DNA of 64,000 nt from DASQUK01 sp046726215 (GCA_046726215.1 JBKPAA010000033.1:7910-71909); one strand, 5' to 3'. Shown: positions 17,737 to 26,104, numbered from the stretch's first letter. Numbers and translations are program-made. Notes: generated by a model not told the origin, from the letters alone.

Positions 17737-18753
17737 TCACCAGCCCCGGAGGTCTACCGGCCAGACGTCCGTGACCTCGGCGGCCGGACCCTGGCCCACG
17801 ACCACGAACATCCGGTCGTGGAGGGCGACGGTGGGGTCGACGTGGGCGGGGAGGACCCGCACCCGGTCGCCCACTCGCACCGGCCGCTCGGAGCGGGTGC
17901 CGAAGGTGATGTGCTCGTCGGAGACGAACCAGCAGTCGCCGGCGTCGACGACCGTCGGGTCGCCGTGGTCCATGCCCAACGCCTTGAGACCGGCGTCGAG
18001 CACCGCCCATCCCCCCTGGTTGACCGAGATCACGCTGGTCCACAGGTACAAGGCGTTGCGGAAGGCCGGTGCGTGGGGCGCGTACTCGGTGTCCATCAGG
18101 CAGTACGACCCCGCCTGGATCTCGGTCGCCCACAGGTTGCAGTCGTAGGTTCCGGTACCGCCGGCGGACACGACATCGCCGCCCACGTCGCCGTGCGCCG
18201 CCAGCAGGAGCTTCATCGCCGCGTCGACCGCCGGCACCTTCTTGTCCCGGGGTTCCCGCATGAGGTGGCCCTCGTAGCCCATGACCCCCCGCACGGTGAG
18301 CCCCGCCGCCCGCGCCCGCTCGGCGATCCGGCCGGCGTCCCCGGGCTCGCAGCCGCACCGGGGAAGCCCGACGTTCACGTCGACGAGCACCTCCCGCACA
18401 CCGCCGGCCGCGGCCGCAGCGACGGTCTCGTCGGAGTCGACGGCGACCGTGACCCGTGCGGTCCCGGCCGCCACCAGAGCGCCGAGGCGCCGGCAGTCGA
18501 GCACCTCGTTGGCCAGCAGCAGGTCCTCGCCGAGCTCGGCGGCGGCCATGCCCTCGACCTCTCGGACGGTGGCGCAGCAGAACGTGCGGTGGCCGGCGGC
18601 GGCGAGCTGCTGGGCCAGGGCGGTCGACTTGAACGCCTTGACATGGGGCCGCAGTCGGGGGCCCGGCAGGGCGCCGGCCATGGCGGTCACGTTGTGCTCG
18701 AACGCCTGGCGGTCGACGATCAAGGCGGGTGTGGCAACGTCTCCCAACTTCAC
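17737..18753 (-). CDS. D-threonine aldolase/DSD1-family PLP enzyme
   Basis: 338 residues. Alanine-racemase-like barrel with the PLP lysine in RPHVKAFKST, then VNVGLPRCGCEPGD and the C-terminal metal-site block FVSDEHITFG. Family members cleave or dehydrate D-3-hydroxyamino acids (D-threonine aldolase, D-serine dehydratase). Which one cannot be decided. Monocistronic. Confidence 0.85.
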   Translation of the reverse strand: MKLGDVATPALIVDRQAFEHNVTAMAGALPGPRLRPHVKAFKSTALAQQLAAAGHRTFCCATVREVEGMAAAELGEDLLLANEVLDCRRLGALVAAGTARVTVAVDSDETVAAAAAGGVREVLVDVNVGLPRCGCEPGDAGRIAERARAAGLTVRGVMGYEGHLMREPRDKKVPAVDAAMKLLLAAHGDVGGDVVSAGGTGTYDCNLWATEIQAGSYCLMDTEYAPHAPAFRNALYLWTSVISVNQGGWAVLDAGLKALGMDHGDPTVVDAGDCWFVSDEHITFGTRSERPVRVGDRVRVLPAHVDPTVALHDRMFVVVGQGPAAEVTDVWPVDLRGW

Positions 18754-18816
18754 GAGCTGCGACGCTACCCCGGGGCGTCCCGCCGCCTCGGGGTAGCCCG
18801 GCCCACGTCACACCGG

Positions 18817-18889
18817 TGCCGGCGGTGGGATTCGAACCCACACTGACCAGGTCCTAGGCCTGGGGCCTCTGCCGTTGGGCTACGCCGGC
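18817..18889 (-). tRNA. tRNA with unusual anticodon loop (34-36 read UAG; no U33)
   Basis: 73-nt cloverleaf: acceptor GCCGGCG/CGCCGGC with discriminator A, perfect anticodon stem CCAGG/CCTGG, T-arm GTGGG-TTCGAAT-CCCAC and a 5-nt variable loop. The anticodon loop is CCTAGGA, so position 33 is C instead of the near-universal U and positions 34-36 are UAG. A normal bacterial tRNA-Leu(UAG) would have a long variable arm, which is missing. The D-stem has one weak pair. Identity is therefore open: a pseudo-tRNA, a repurposed tRNA, or a real unusual decoder. Confidence 0.7.
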
Positions 18890-18953
18890 TCGACCGCCGA
18901 GCATAGGGGGGCCTGTGCGGGACCTCGCCTAGGCGCCGCTACCCTCGGGCGCC

Positions 18954-19547
18954 GTGAGCTTGATCCTCCCCACCTCCCAGAACTCCACCGCCGTCAGCCC
19001 GACCCACGAGATCTTCAACCGCCTGCTGCGCGAGCGGATCATCTTCCTGGGGACCGAGGTCGACGACGACATCGCCAACGTCGTCTGCGCCCAGCTGCTC
19101 CACCTCGCGGGCGACGACGCCGATCGGGACATCTGGGTGTACATCAACAGCCCCGGAGGCTCGGTCACCGCCGGGATGGCGATCTACGACACGATGCAGT
19201 TCGTCGAGCCGGACGTCGCCACGGTGTGCATGGGACTCGGGGCGTCGATGGGGCAGTTTCTGCTGTGCGCCGGCGCCAAGGGCAAGCGCTATGCCTTGCC
19301 GCACGCGCGGATCATGATGCACCAGCCATCGGGTGGCTTCCGGGGCCAGGCAGCCGACATCGCCATTCAGGCGGAACAGCTGCTCTACGTGAAGCAGCTC
19401 ATGGCCGAACGCATCGCGTACCACACCGGCCAGAAGGTCGAGCAGGTACAGGCCGACTTCGAGCGCGACCGCTGGTTCACCGCCGAGCAGGCCAAGGACT
19501 ACGGCATCATCGACAACGTCATCGTCAAGCGCGGCGAGATGCTGTAG
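18954..19547 (+). CDS. clpP: ATP-dependent Clp protease proteolytic subunit
   Basis: 197 residues from GTG. The catalytic triad is visible: Ser98 in GLGASMGQFLL, His123 in RIMMHQPSGG, and the Asp in FERDRWFTAEQA. Partner of ClpX/ClpC ATPases; ClpXP degrades proteins tagged by the ssrA RNA encoded in this window. It is monocistronic here, without the usual second clpP beside it. Confidence 0.95.
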   Translation: MSLILPTSQNSTAVSPTHEIFNRLLRERIIFLGTEVDDDIANVVCAQLLHLAGDDADRDIWVYINSPGGSVTAGMAIYDTMQFVEPDVATVCMGLGASMGQFLLCAGAKGKRYALPHARIMMHQPSGGFRGQAADIAIQAEQLLYVKQLMAERIAYHTGQKVEQVQADFERDRWFTAEQAKDYGIIDNVIVKRGEML

Positions 19548-19579
19548 CGCGTCGGCCGCCCGACCGGCGCGACGGGTGG

Positions 19580-19837
19580 CTACGTATCGCCGCCCTTGGC
19601 GCCGCCCTTGCCACCCTCGTCAGAGAGCCTTTCGACGGTGCCGTGCGCGACGCCCCGCACCTTGTCGATGTGCTCGGTGAACCTGCCGCGGGTCTTGTCG
19701 TCGACGAAGTCGCCGGCCGAATCGACCGCGCTGTCGATCTTGTCGCCGTGCTCGGTAACGAGATCCTTCACCTTGTCCGTGACCTTGTCGGCCGCATCCT
19801 TGACCATGTCGAGGATGCGCTCGTTCCCTTCGGGCAT
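19580..19837 (-). CDS. MT0933-type antitoxin-like small protein
   Basis: 85 residues, highly charged and helical: ILDMVKDAADKVTDKVKDLV, GDKIDSAVDSAGDFVDDKT, then a Gly/Lys tail. This is the pattern of the MT0933/Rv0909 'antitoxin' family of actinobacteria. No toxin gene (Rv0910/SRPBCC-like) is adjacent, so a toxin-antitoxin role is doubtful here. Confidence 0.75.
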   Translation of the reverse strand: MPEGNERILDMVKDAADKVTDKVKDLVTEHGDKIDSAVDSAGDFVDDKTRGRFTEHIDKVRGVAHGTVERLSDEGGKGGAKGGDT

Positions 19838-19857
19838 GGGCTCTCTGTCTCCTTTGG

Positions 19858-20559
19858 TCAGCGGCTCCCTCTGGCGAGGTCACGCAGCTCCGTCACTGCG
19901 TGTTCGAGCCCCAGAGGGTCTCGGTAGAGCGCAGAGCCCGCCACCAGCACGTTGGCACCGGCACGCGCCGCGCCCACCACCGTCGACGGCCCGATGCCAC
20001 CGTCGACCTCGAGGTCACAGTCCCAGCGGCCCTCGACGATCATGCGGCGCACGGCGGCGATCTTTGGCTCCATGGTGGCGATGTAGTCCTGGCCGCCGAA
20101 GCCAGGGTTGACCGTCATCACCAGCACGAGCGAGCACAGGTCGAGCACGTGGGCCACGGCGTCGACGGGCGTGGCGGGGTTCAGCGCGACTCCGGCGTCG
20201 GCTCCCAGCTCGCGCACCCGGGCGAGCGTCCGGTGCAGGTGCCGCGTGGACTCGGCGTGCACGATGAGCAGCCGGCACCCGGCGTCCACGTAGCGCGGCA
20301 GCAGCTCGTCGGGCTGTTCCACCATGAGGTGGGCCTCGAACGGAACGCTGACATGCGATCGGCACGAGGCGATGACGTCGGGGCCGAACGTGAGGTTCGG
20401 GACGAAGCGCCCGTCCATGACGTCCCATTGGATGCGGTCGACGCCGGCCTTCTCCAGGGCGGTCACCTCGTCGCCGAGCCGCGAGAAGTCGGCCGGCAGC
20501 ACCGATGGCGCCACCTCGATCGGTCGCTCCGTGGCAGCGGGAGGAGCCACGGCATGCAT
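19858..20559 (-). CDS. rpe: Ribulose-phosphate 3-epimerase
   Basis: 233 residues. APSVLPADFSRLGDEV, IQWDVMDGRFVPNLTFGP, PFEAHLMVEQP, VMTVNPGFGGQDYI and LEVDGGIGPSTV are diagnostic, with the metal His/Asp residues intact. Pentose-phosphate enzyme. A small membrane-protein gene ends one base upstream and is probably co-transcribed. Confidence 0.96.
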   Translation of the reverse strand: MHAVAPPAATERPIEVAPSVLPADFSRLGDEVTALEKAGVDRIQWDVMDGRFVPNLTFGPDVIASCRSHVSVPFEAHLMVEQPDELLPRYVDAGCRLLIVHAESTRHLHRTLARVRELGADAGVALNPATPVDAVAHVLDLCSLVLVMTVNPGFGGQDYIATMEPKIAAVRRMIVEGRWDCDLEVDGGIGPSTVVGAARAGANVLVAGSALYRDPLGLEHAVTELRDLARGSR

Positions 20560-20560
20560 G

Positions 20561-20743
20561 CTACGACAGCGCCGTTCTTTCGCCGCCGCTCGGCGGCGGC
20601 GACGGGCCGGACGTGGCGACGTCGAAGGTGACGAAGGTGGCGGTGCCGGCCTCGACGGGGTCCGGCCGGTTTGGCGTGAGCCCGGCCAGTCCGATGGCGC
20701 CGAGGACGCCCATGGCCACCACCAGCAGCGCCACCACCTTCAT
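20561..20743 (-). CDS. Small single-span membrane protein, unknown
   Basis: 60 residues from the ATG at 20743: one hydrophobic segment (VVALLVVAMGVLGAIGLAGL) followed by a Pro/Ser/Thr-rich tail (VATSGPSPPPSGGERT). The frame extends upstream to 20809 but the hydrophobic start is more natural. It directly precedes rpe. No family recognised. Confidence 0.45.
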   Translation of the reverse strand: MKVVALLVVAMGVLGAIGLAGLTPNRPDPVEAGTATFVTFDVATSGPSPPPSGGERTALS

Positions 20744-20837
20744 CGGAGCCTCGCGGACATGGTTCCCGTTCCCGCGGGATCGGGGCGCCCCTTCCCGGCC
20801 ACCTGACACGGCCCGGCCATGACGTACGCCACAGCGC

Positions 20838-21725
20838 TCAGGCGTCGGCTATGGCGTCCCTCACGTCGGCGAGCCGCGCCGTGGACGCCAGAACCTCCCG
20901 CTGGTCATCGACCAGGTGCCGCACGATCACGTCGGTGTAGCCCAGGGCGGCCAGCGCTCGCAGCTGGTCCGCCACCCGCTGCGACCCACCCACCACACAG
21001 GCGGTGGCGTCGAAGCCGCGATAGCCGCGGGCCAGCACCGGTCCGGCGACGCGCTCGGCGTCGCCATCGTCGGCGCCGACGTGCACATCGCGGCGGATGG
21101 CCACTGCCGCGGGCGTCCGACCGTGCGCCGCCGCCCCGTCGAGGTACGCGGCGATGAGCGTGCGGGCCTGGTCCACCGTGGCCTCGGGGCCGGCGAGCCA
21201 GCCGTCGCCCAGGCGTGCGGCCCGATCGATCGCCGCCGGGGCGTGCCCGCCGATCCATACCTCGAGCGGGTCGGGGGGCACCGGCGCGATGCGGACGCCG
21301 TCGACCTCGTCGCCCGCCGCCAGGCGGCGCACCACGTCGAGCGCCCGTTCGAACGCCGGGCCCCGCCGGCGGACGTCGGCGCCCATGGCCGTGAACTGGG
21401 CGTCGCGGCCGCCAAGGGCGCACTGCATGATGAACCGCCCTGCGGCGATCGCGGCCAGGGTGCCGACCTGCTCGGCCAGCAGCACCGGGTTCCAGAGTGG
21501 GAGGAGATACAGCGCCCCGGCCGGGCGGTCGCCCCACTCGGCCAGCAGGCGGCCCAGCATGGGCGTGTTCTGGTAATAGGGCACGGGCACGCCGTGGTGG
21601 TCGCCGAGGAACAGGCTGTCGAGGCCGGCGTCCCGGGACGCGCGGGCCTGCTCGATCATCCACCGGGCGCCGGTGCGCGGATCGTCCACCAGGTAACCGC
21701 TGCGCAGCGAGACCCCCAGCCTCAC
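20838..21725 (-). CDS. LLM-class F420-dependent oxidoreductase
   Basis: About 295 residues from the GTG at 21725, four bases after the fur stop. AGLDSLFLGDHHG, PVLLAEQVGTLAAIAAGRF, PLEVWIGGHAPAAIDRAARLGDGW are hallmarks of the F420 luciferase-like family. It is probably co-transcribed with the upstream Fur-family gene. Substrate unknown. Confidence 0.85.
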   Translation of the reverse strand: MRLGVSLRSGYLVDDPRTGARWMIEQARASRDAGLDSLFLGDHHGVPVPYYQNTPMLGRLLAEWGDRPAGALYLLPLWNPVLLAEQVGTLAAIAAGRFIMQCALGGRDAQFTAMGADVRRRGPAFERALDVVRRLAAGDEVDGVRIAPVPPDPLEVWIGGHAPAAIDRAARLGDGWLAGPEATVDQARTLIAAYLDGAAAHGRTPAAVAIRRDVHVGADDGDAERVAGPVLARGYRGFDATACVVGGSQRVADQLRALAALGYTDVIVRHLVDDQREVLASTARLADVRDAIADA

Positions 21726-21729
21726 GGCG

Positions 21730-22176
21730 CTATCCCTTGCCGCCACAGGACGCGCACAGCCCGTGCAGGGGGGTGCCGCCGGGGTCGAGGATGAACCCGT
21801 GCTCGCGGCGCAAACGGGCTGCCACGGCGTCGAGCAGGTCTGCGGGCGCCTCGACGACGACGCCGCAGCGGTCGCACACGAGGTGGTGATGCTGGCCGAC
21901 CGACAGGTGGAACACCGCGGGGCCCGGGCCGATCTGGATGCGGGCGATGACCCCGAGCTCGGTGAGTCGCTCCAGGGTGCGGTACACGGTCGACTCGTGG
22001 AAGTCGGGATGGTCGCGCCGCACGGCGTCGACGACGTCGGCGGCGGTCATGTGATGCGACGTCCTGGCCAGCATGGCGTCGATCACGGCTCGGCGCGAGG
22101 CCGTCACCCGGCCGCCGTCGCGCCGCAGCCGGTCGAGGATGTCGTCGAGGGTGTCATCCACCGTCGGGTGGCTCAC
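21730..22176 (-). CDS. Fur-family metalloregulator (Nur/Zur-like)
   Basis: 148 residues. Winged helix (GGRVTASRRAVIDAML, HESTVYRTLERLTELGVI), the metal block HHHLVCDRCG and the C-terminal structural zinc pair CASCGG. It is divergent from a Co/Ni ECF transporter across a 68-base gap holding a 15-bp dyad, so regulation of Ni/Co uptake (Nur-like) is the most likely task; zinc (Zur) is the main alternative. Confidence 0.88.
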   Translation of the reverse strand: MSHPTVDDTLDDILDRLRRDGGRVTASRRAVIDAMLARTSHHMTAADVVDAVRRDHPDFHESTVYRTLERLTELGVIARIQIGPGPAVFHLSVGQHHHLVCDRCGVVVEAPADLLDAVAARLRREHGFILDPGGTPLHGLCASCGGKG

Positions 22177-22215
22177 GAATACAGCGTACGACAGCTATCG
22201 CGAACCGTTCCCTGT

Positions 22216-22230
22216 TGCCAGCGACTCGCA
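22216..22230. promoter_or_regulatory. Dyad operator between fur-like gene and cbiM
   Basis: TGCCAGCGACTCGCA has the symmetric pattern TGCnAGnnnCTnGCA, and with flanks TTGC...GCAT it resembles the Nur half-site TTGCAA. It lies 15 bases before the cbiM ATG and 40 bases before the regulator's ATG, well placed to repress both. Confidence 0.5.
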
Positions 22231-22244
22231 TTAAGGTGGGATCC

Positions 22245-22940
22245 ATGCACATTCCCGACGGATTCATCGACGGGACGACTTCCGCCGGCGCCATGGCGGT
22301 CGCCGCCGGCGGCCTGGGTGCTTCGCTCAGGCGGGCGGGCGAGGTGCTCGACGAGCGGCGGGTGCCGTTGGCCGGGTTGGTGGCCGCGTTCGTCTTCGCA
22401 GTTCAGATGCTCAACTTCCCGGTGGCGGCCGGCACCAGCGGGCACCTGCTGGGCGGTGCGCTGGCGGCGGTGCTGGTCGGTCCTGCGGTGGGTGCCGTGT
22501 GCGTCTCGGTGGTGCTGGCCGTGCAGGCCCTGCTGTTCGCCGACGGGGGCCTGTCCGCCCTGGGGCTCAACGTCATCAACATGGCCCTGCTGACCGCCGT
22601 CGGCGGCTATGCCGTGTTCGTGGTGCTGCGCCGCCTGCTCCCGCGGACCTCGTCCTCCGTCGTCGTGGCCTCCGGCGTGGCCGCCGCCGTGTCGGTGCTG
22701 GTCTCCGCCGTGGCCTTCACGTTCGAGTACGCCATTGGTGGCACCGGCACCGCCGCCGTATCGACGGTCGCCGGCGCCATGATCGGCGTGCACGTGCTCA
22801 TCGGCGTCGGGGAGGGCGTGATCACCGGGCTGGTGGTGGCCGCGGTGCTGGCCACCCGGCCCGACCTGGCGTGGGGTGCGCGGGAGCTGGCGCCCGGCCG
22901 CGATCCCGCCCGTCCCGTTCCCGAGGGGGTCGCCCCGTGA
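22245..22940 (+). CDS. cbiM: Energy-coupling factor cobalt/nickel transporter, substrate component CbiM
   Basis: 231 residues. It starts MHIPDGFIDG, the invariant N-terminal metal-binding loop of CbiM/NikM (the N-terminal Met-His takes part in metal binding, which fixes the start). Six to seven membrane segments follow, including GLNVINMALLTAVGGY. First gene of cbiMNQO; its stop overlaps the next start by 4 bases. Confidence 0.93.
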   Translation: MHIPDGFIDGTTSAGAMAVAAGGLGASLRRAGEVLDERRVPLAGLVAAFVFAVQMLNFPVAAGTSGHLLGGALAAVLVGPAVGAVCVSVVLAVQALLFADGGLSALGLNVINMALLTAVGGYAVFVVLRRLLPRTSSSVVVASGVAAAVSVLVSAVAFTFEYAIGGTGTAAVSTVAGAMIGVHVLIGVGEGVITGLVVAAVLATRPDLAWGARELAPGRDPARPVPEGVAP

Positions 22941-23278
22941 AGCTGGGCCGGCGGAGGCGGCTCGGGTTCGGCGCCTTCATCGTCGGTGGACTCGTCGTTG
23001 CCCTGGCACTGGCATTCTTCGTGAGCCCGTCGGCAAGCGGTCAGCCCGACGGGCTCGACAAGGTGGCGATCGACGAGGGTTTCGCCGGCACCGAGTCCCA
23101 ACACGCCCTCGACGACACCCCCACCGCCGGGTACGAGGTCCGCGCCGTCGACAACGACCGCCTGTCGACCGGCTTGGCCGGCGTCATCGGCGTGGCGGTC
23201 ACGTTTGCCCTGGCCGGCGGTGTGCTGCTGATGGTCCGGCGGACGCGCGGCACGAGGCCGACGCGGACCGTGCGCTAG
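22937..23278 (+). CDS. CbiN-like PDGLE-domain component
   Basis: 113 residues from an overlapping GTG. Two membrane helices flank a short outside loop with QPDGLDKVAIDEGF, the PDGLE motif of CbiN/NikL-type small subunits that support CbiM loading. Confidence 0.85.
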   Translation: MKLGRRRRLGFGAFIVGGLVVALALAFFVSPSASGQPDGLDKVAIDEGFAGTESQHALDDTPTAGYEVRAVDNDRLSTGLAGVIGVAVTFALAGGVLLMVRRTRGTRPTRTVR

Positions 23279-23290
23279 GGCGGTCATGCC

Positions 23291-24067
23291 GTGACCCAGG
23301 GGCATGCCTACGGGGACGGGCTCGACAGCCTGTACGTGGCCGGGGAGAGCCCCGTCCACCGGGCGGCACCCGAGGTCAAGATCGCGGCCACGGTGGCCTT
23401 CGTCTTCGCCGTCGTGGCCACCCCGCGGGAGGCGTTCTGGGCGCTCGGCGCGGACGCAATGCTGGTGGCCGGGGTCGTCGGGCTGGCGGGGCTGCCGCCG
23501 GCGCTCGTGGCCCGGCGCCTGCGGATCGAGATCCCGTTCGTGCTGTTCGCGGCGTTCATGCCGTTCACCGGCGCCGGACCACGCGTCGGAGTCCTCGGCA
23601 TGTCGCTGTCCGAGCCCGGGCTGTGGGCGGCCTGGAACATCGTGGCCAGGGGCACGCTCGGACTGGCGGCGTCGATCGTTCTGGCGTCCACGACCCCGGT
23701 GGCCGACCTCCTTCGGGGACTCGATCGCCTGCACGTTCCCCGGGTGATCACGGCGATCGCCGGCTTCATGGTCCGCTATCTCGGGATCGTGGCCGGCGAG
23801 GCTCGGCGCATGCACGTGGCCCGCCAGTCCCGCGGCTACGACCCCCGGTGGCTGTGGCAGGCGCGGGGCATGGCGGCGGCGGCCGGCACGCTCTTCGTCC
23901 GCTCGTACGAACGCGGCGAGCGTGTCTACCTGGCCATGGTGGCCCGGGGCTACGACGGGACCATGCCGGCGCTCGAGGGGCGGCGCGCCTCGGCGTCCGG
24001 CTGGTGGCCGGCGGTGCCGCCGTTGGCGGCGTGGGCCTTGGCTGTGGCGGCCTGGGTGGTCGTGTGA
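23291..24067 (+). CDS. cbiQ: ECF transporter transmembrane component CbiQ
   Basis: 258 residues from GTG. HRAAPEVKIAATVAFVF at the start, the coupling-helix signatures ARQSRGYDPRW and AMVARGYDG (A-R-G types), and four to five membrane spans. It couples the substrate component to the ATPase. Its stop overlaps the cbiO GTG. Confidence 0.93.
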   Translation: MTQGHAYGDGLDSLYVAGESPVHRAAPEVKIAATVAFVFAVVATPREAFWALGADAMLVAGVVGLAGLPPALVARRLRIEIPFVLFAAFMPFTGAGPRVGVLGMSLSEPGLWAAWNIVARGTLGLAASIVLASTTPVADLLRGLDRLHVPRVITAIAGFMVRYLGIVAGEARRMHVARQSRGYDPRWLWQARGMAAAAGTLFVRSYERGERVYLAMVARGYDGTMPALEGRRASASGWWPAVPPLAAWALAVAAWVVV

Positions 24068-24816
24068 GCGGTCAGGCGGAGGGCCCGGCGGTGTCGGTGC
24101 GGGGAGTGCGGTTCGCCTACCCCGACGGGCAGGTAGCGCTGGACGGCCTCGACCTCGAGGTCGATCCCGGCGAGCGGGTTGCGGTCCTGGGTCCGAACGG
24201 CGCCGGCAAGTCGACGCTCGTGCTCCACCTCAACGGGATCCTCGACGCGCAGCGGGGCGAGGTGGCCATCGGCGGCGTACCGGTGGCGAGGCGCAACCTG
24301 GCGTGGGTCCGCCGTCGGGTGGGCATCGTCTTCCAGGATCCCGACGACCAGTTGTTCATGCCCACGGTGCACGACGATGTGGCGTTCGGGCCGGCGCAGG
24401 CCGGGCTGCGCGACGCCGACCTGGCCGGCCGGGTGGCCGGTGCCCTGGCCGCGGTCGGCATGACCGACCGGCGCGACGCGGCGCCACACCACCTCAGCTT
24501 CGGCCAGCGGCGCCGGGTGGCGATCGCCACCGTGCTGGCGACGGAGCCGGACGTGCTGGTGCTCGACGAGCCCACCGCCAACCTCGACCCCGCCGCCCGG
24601 CGCGAGCTCACCGAGGTGCTGGCGTCGCTGGACGTGACGCTGCTGGTCGTCACGCACGACCTGCCGTACGCGTTGGAGACGTGTCGTCGGGCGGTGTTGC
24701 TGGACGCGGGTCGGGTCGTGGCCGATGGCCCGACCGCCGAGGTGCTGGCGGACGGGGACCTGCTCGCCGCCCATCGGCTGTTCCTGCCGGCGGGATTCGA
24801 CCCCGCCCGGGTCTGA
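24064..24816 (+). CDS. cbiO: ECF transporter ATPase CbiO
   Basis: 250 residues from GTG. Walker A GPNGAGKST, Q-loop FQDPDDQLFMPTV, signature LSFGQRRRVAIA, Walker B VLVLDEPTANLD and H-loop VVTHD are all intact. Completes a Co/Ni importer; cobalt supply fits the cobalt-type nitrile hydratase 5 kb downstream. The gene ends two bases before the convergent sigma-factor gene. Confidence 0.95.
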   Translation: MSGQAEGPAVSVRGVRFAYPDGQVALDGLDLEVDPGERVAVLGPNGAGKSTLVLHLNGILDAQRGEVAIGGVPVARRNLAWVRRRVGIVFQDPDDQLFMPTVHDDVAFGPAQAGLRDADLAGRVAGALAAVGMTDRRDAAPHHLSFGQRRRVAIATVLATEPDVLVLDEPTANLDPAARRELTEVLASLDVTLLVVTHDLPYALETCRRAVLLDAGRVVADGPTAEVLADGDLLAAHRLFLPAGFDPARV

Positions 24817-24818
24817 CC

Positions 24819-25529
24819 TCAGCGGAGCAACGAGACCAGGGCGTCGACGTCGTAACGCCGGAAGGCGTCGACGTACTGCTGCAGCAACGGCCGCCGCGCG
24901 TCGTCCAGCGAACGCGGTTGGCCGGCGGCTGCGTCTCGGCGGGCGGCGAGGTTGGACCGCGCCCGCTGGAGCGTGCTGTTCACCGACGACACGGTGGTGC
25001 CGAGCAGATCCGCGACCTCCGTCGCCTGCCACCGCAGCACCTCCCGCAGAACCAGCACCGACCGCTGTTGCGGGGGTAGGTGCAGCAGGGCGGCGACGAA
25101 GGCGCCGTGAACGGCCTCGTGCGTCACCGCCTGCTCGGCCGGGTCGTCGCCGACACGAGAGGCATGGCAGCCGGCCAACGGTCGGACGGACGCGGCGCCG
25201 GACGGCGCCACGCCGGCCGTGGCGCTCGGAGTCGGCCAGGACGCGAAGTCGACGGGTCGGGCCCGGCGTTGCGGGGCGTCGCGCATGTCGAGGCACACGT
25301 TGGTGGCGATGCGATGCAACCAGCTCCGCAGCGACGCTCGGCCCTCGAAGCGGTCGAATGCCCGCCACGCTCGGACGAACGTCTCTTGCACCGCGTCCTC
25401 CGCCTCGAAGGCGGATCCGAGCAGCCGACGGCAGTGCGCAGTCAGGGCTGCCCGATGTTCCTCCAGGTGGTGTTCGAGATCCCCGGTGAGCCGCGCGGAA
25501 CGGGGCGGTGCGGTCTCGGTCGTTGCCAT
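24819..25529 (-). CDS. ECF sigma-70 factor lacking its SnoaL-like C-terminal domain
   Basis: 236 residues from the ATG at 25529. Region 2 (AEDAVQETFVRAWRAFDRFEG, SWLHRIATNVCLDMRD) and region 4 (HLPPQQRSVLVLREVL, TVSSVNSTLQRAR) are clear. Relatives of this group (SigJ/TIGR02960-like, about 320 residues) continue after 'QQYVDAFRRYDVDALVSLL' with a SnoaL-type domain; here the frame stops one residue later, right at the cbiO end. Either the domain was lost at this junction or the factor works without it. No anti-sigma gene is adjacent. Confidence 0.85.
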   Translation of the reverse strand: MATTETAPPRSARLTGDLEHHLEEHRAALTAHCRRLLGSAFEAEDAVQETFVRAWRAFDRFEGRASLRSWLHRIATNVCLDMRDAPQRRARPVDFASWPTPSATAGVAPSGAASVRPLAGCHASRVGDDPAEQAVTHEAVHGAFVAALLHLPPQQRSVLVLREVLRWQATEVADLLGTTVSSVNSTLQRARSNLAARRDAAAGQPRSLDDARRPLLQQYVDAFRRYDVDALVSLLR

Positions 25530-25540
25530 CGGTTCGCTCC

Positions 25541-26104
25541 TCAGCCCTCGACGCGCGGTCGCGCCGCATGCGCGAGGCGGGACAACCGCCGACCTGCGGC
25601 GCCCCGGCGCCGATCGCCGGCGGCCACGCCCGCCGGCGGCGGGGGGATCCGGACCTGCCGCTCGATCGCCGGCCAACCGTCGTTCCGGGCCCGCCGCGTC
25701 ACGGCGGTGGCGATGCTCCCACCGATCCCCGCGCCGGCCACCAGCAGGTGTCCGGGATCGGCGCCGAGCTGGGGCGCGTGATCGGCGGCCCAGCGCACCG
25801 CTGCGGTCGCGTCCGCGACGTCCGCGCCGTCGAACGATGGCGTCGCGGACCGGTAGGAGACCGAGAGCACCACCACGCCGAGGTCCGAGCAGAGATCGCG
25901 GCACAGGGCGTCGGCCCCCTCGAGCCCGTCGGGCGCCGAGCCCTGACCAGGGAAGAGCACGAGCAGGGGCGGAGCGACGTGACGATCACGAGCCACGGGC
26001 CAATAGGCGCGTGCGGGGACGGGCCCTCGCGGACCTCGCAGCTGGACATCGGCGACCCGACGCACCGCGGGGCGGGGCTGACGGCCGGAGGGTCGGGGGC
26101 TCAT
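25541..26104 (-). CDS. Alpha/beta-hydrolase fold-3 protein without catalytic serine (probable pseudoenzyme)
   Basis: 187 residues. The fold-3 layout is visible (PPLLVLFPGQGSAPDG, VVVLSVSYRSA, ATAAVRWAADHAPQLG), but the nucleophile elbow GDSAGG of HSL-type esterases reads GAGIGG here: Asp and Ser are both lost. The oxyanion HGGG is replaced by PGQG. The C-terminal catalytic half is short and low-complexity. It is divergent from a LysR-esterase fusion. Probably degenerate or a binding protein. Confidence 0.6.
   Translation of the reverse strand: MSPRPSGRQPRPAVRRVADVQLRGPRGPVPARAYWPVARDRHVAPPLLVLFPGQGSAPDGLEGADALCRDLCSDLGVVVLSVSYRSATPSFDGADVADATAAVRWAADHAPQLGADPGHLLVAGAGIGGSIATAVTRRARNDGWPAIERQVRIPPPPAGVAAGDRRRGAAGRRLSRLAHAARPRVEG

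Noticed and set aside
19580..19837. Complete toxin-antitoxin pair
   Set aside because: Only the MT0933-type antitoxin-like gene is present; neighbours are clpP and rpe, and no toxin-like frame lies next to it.
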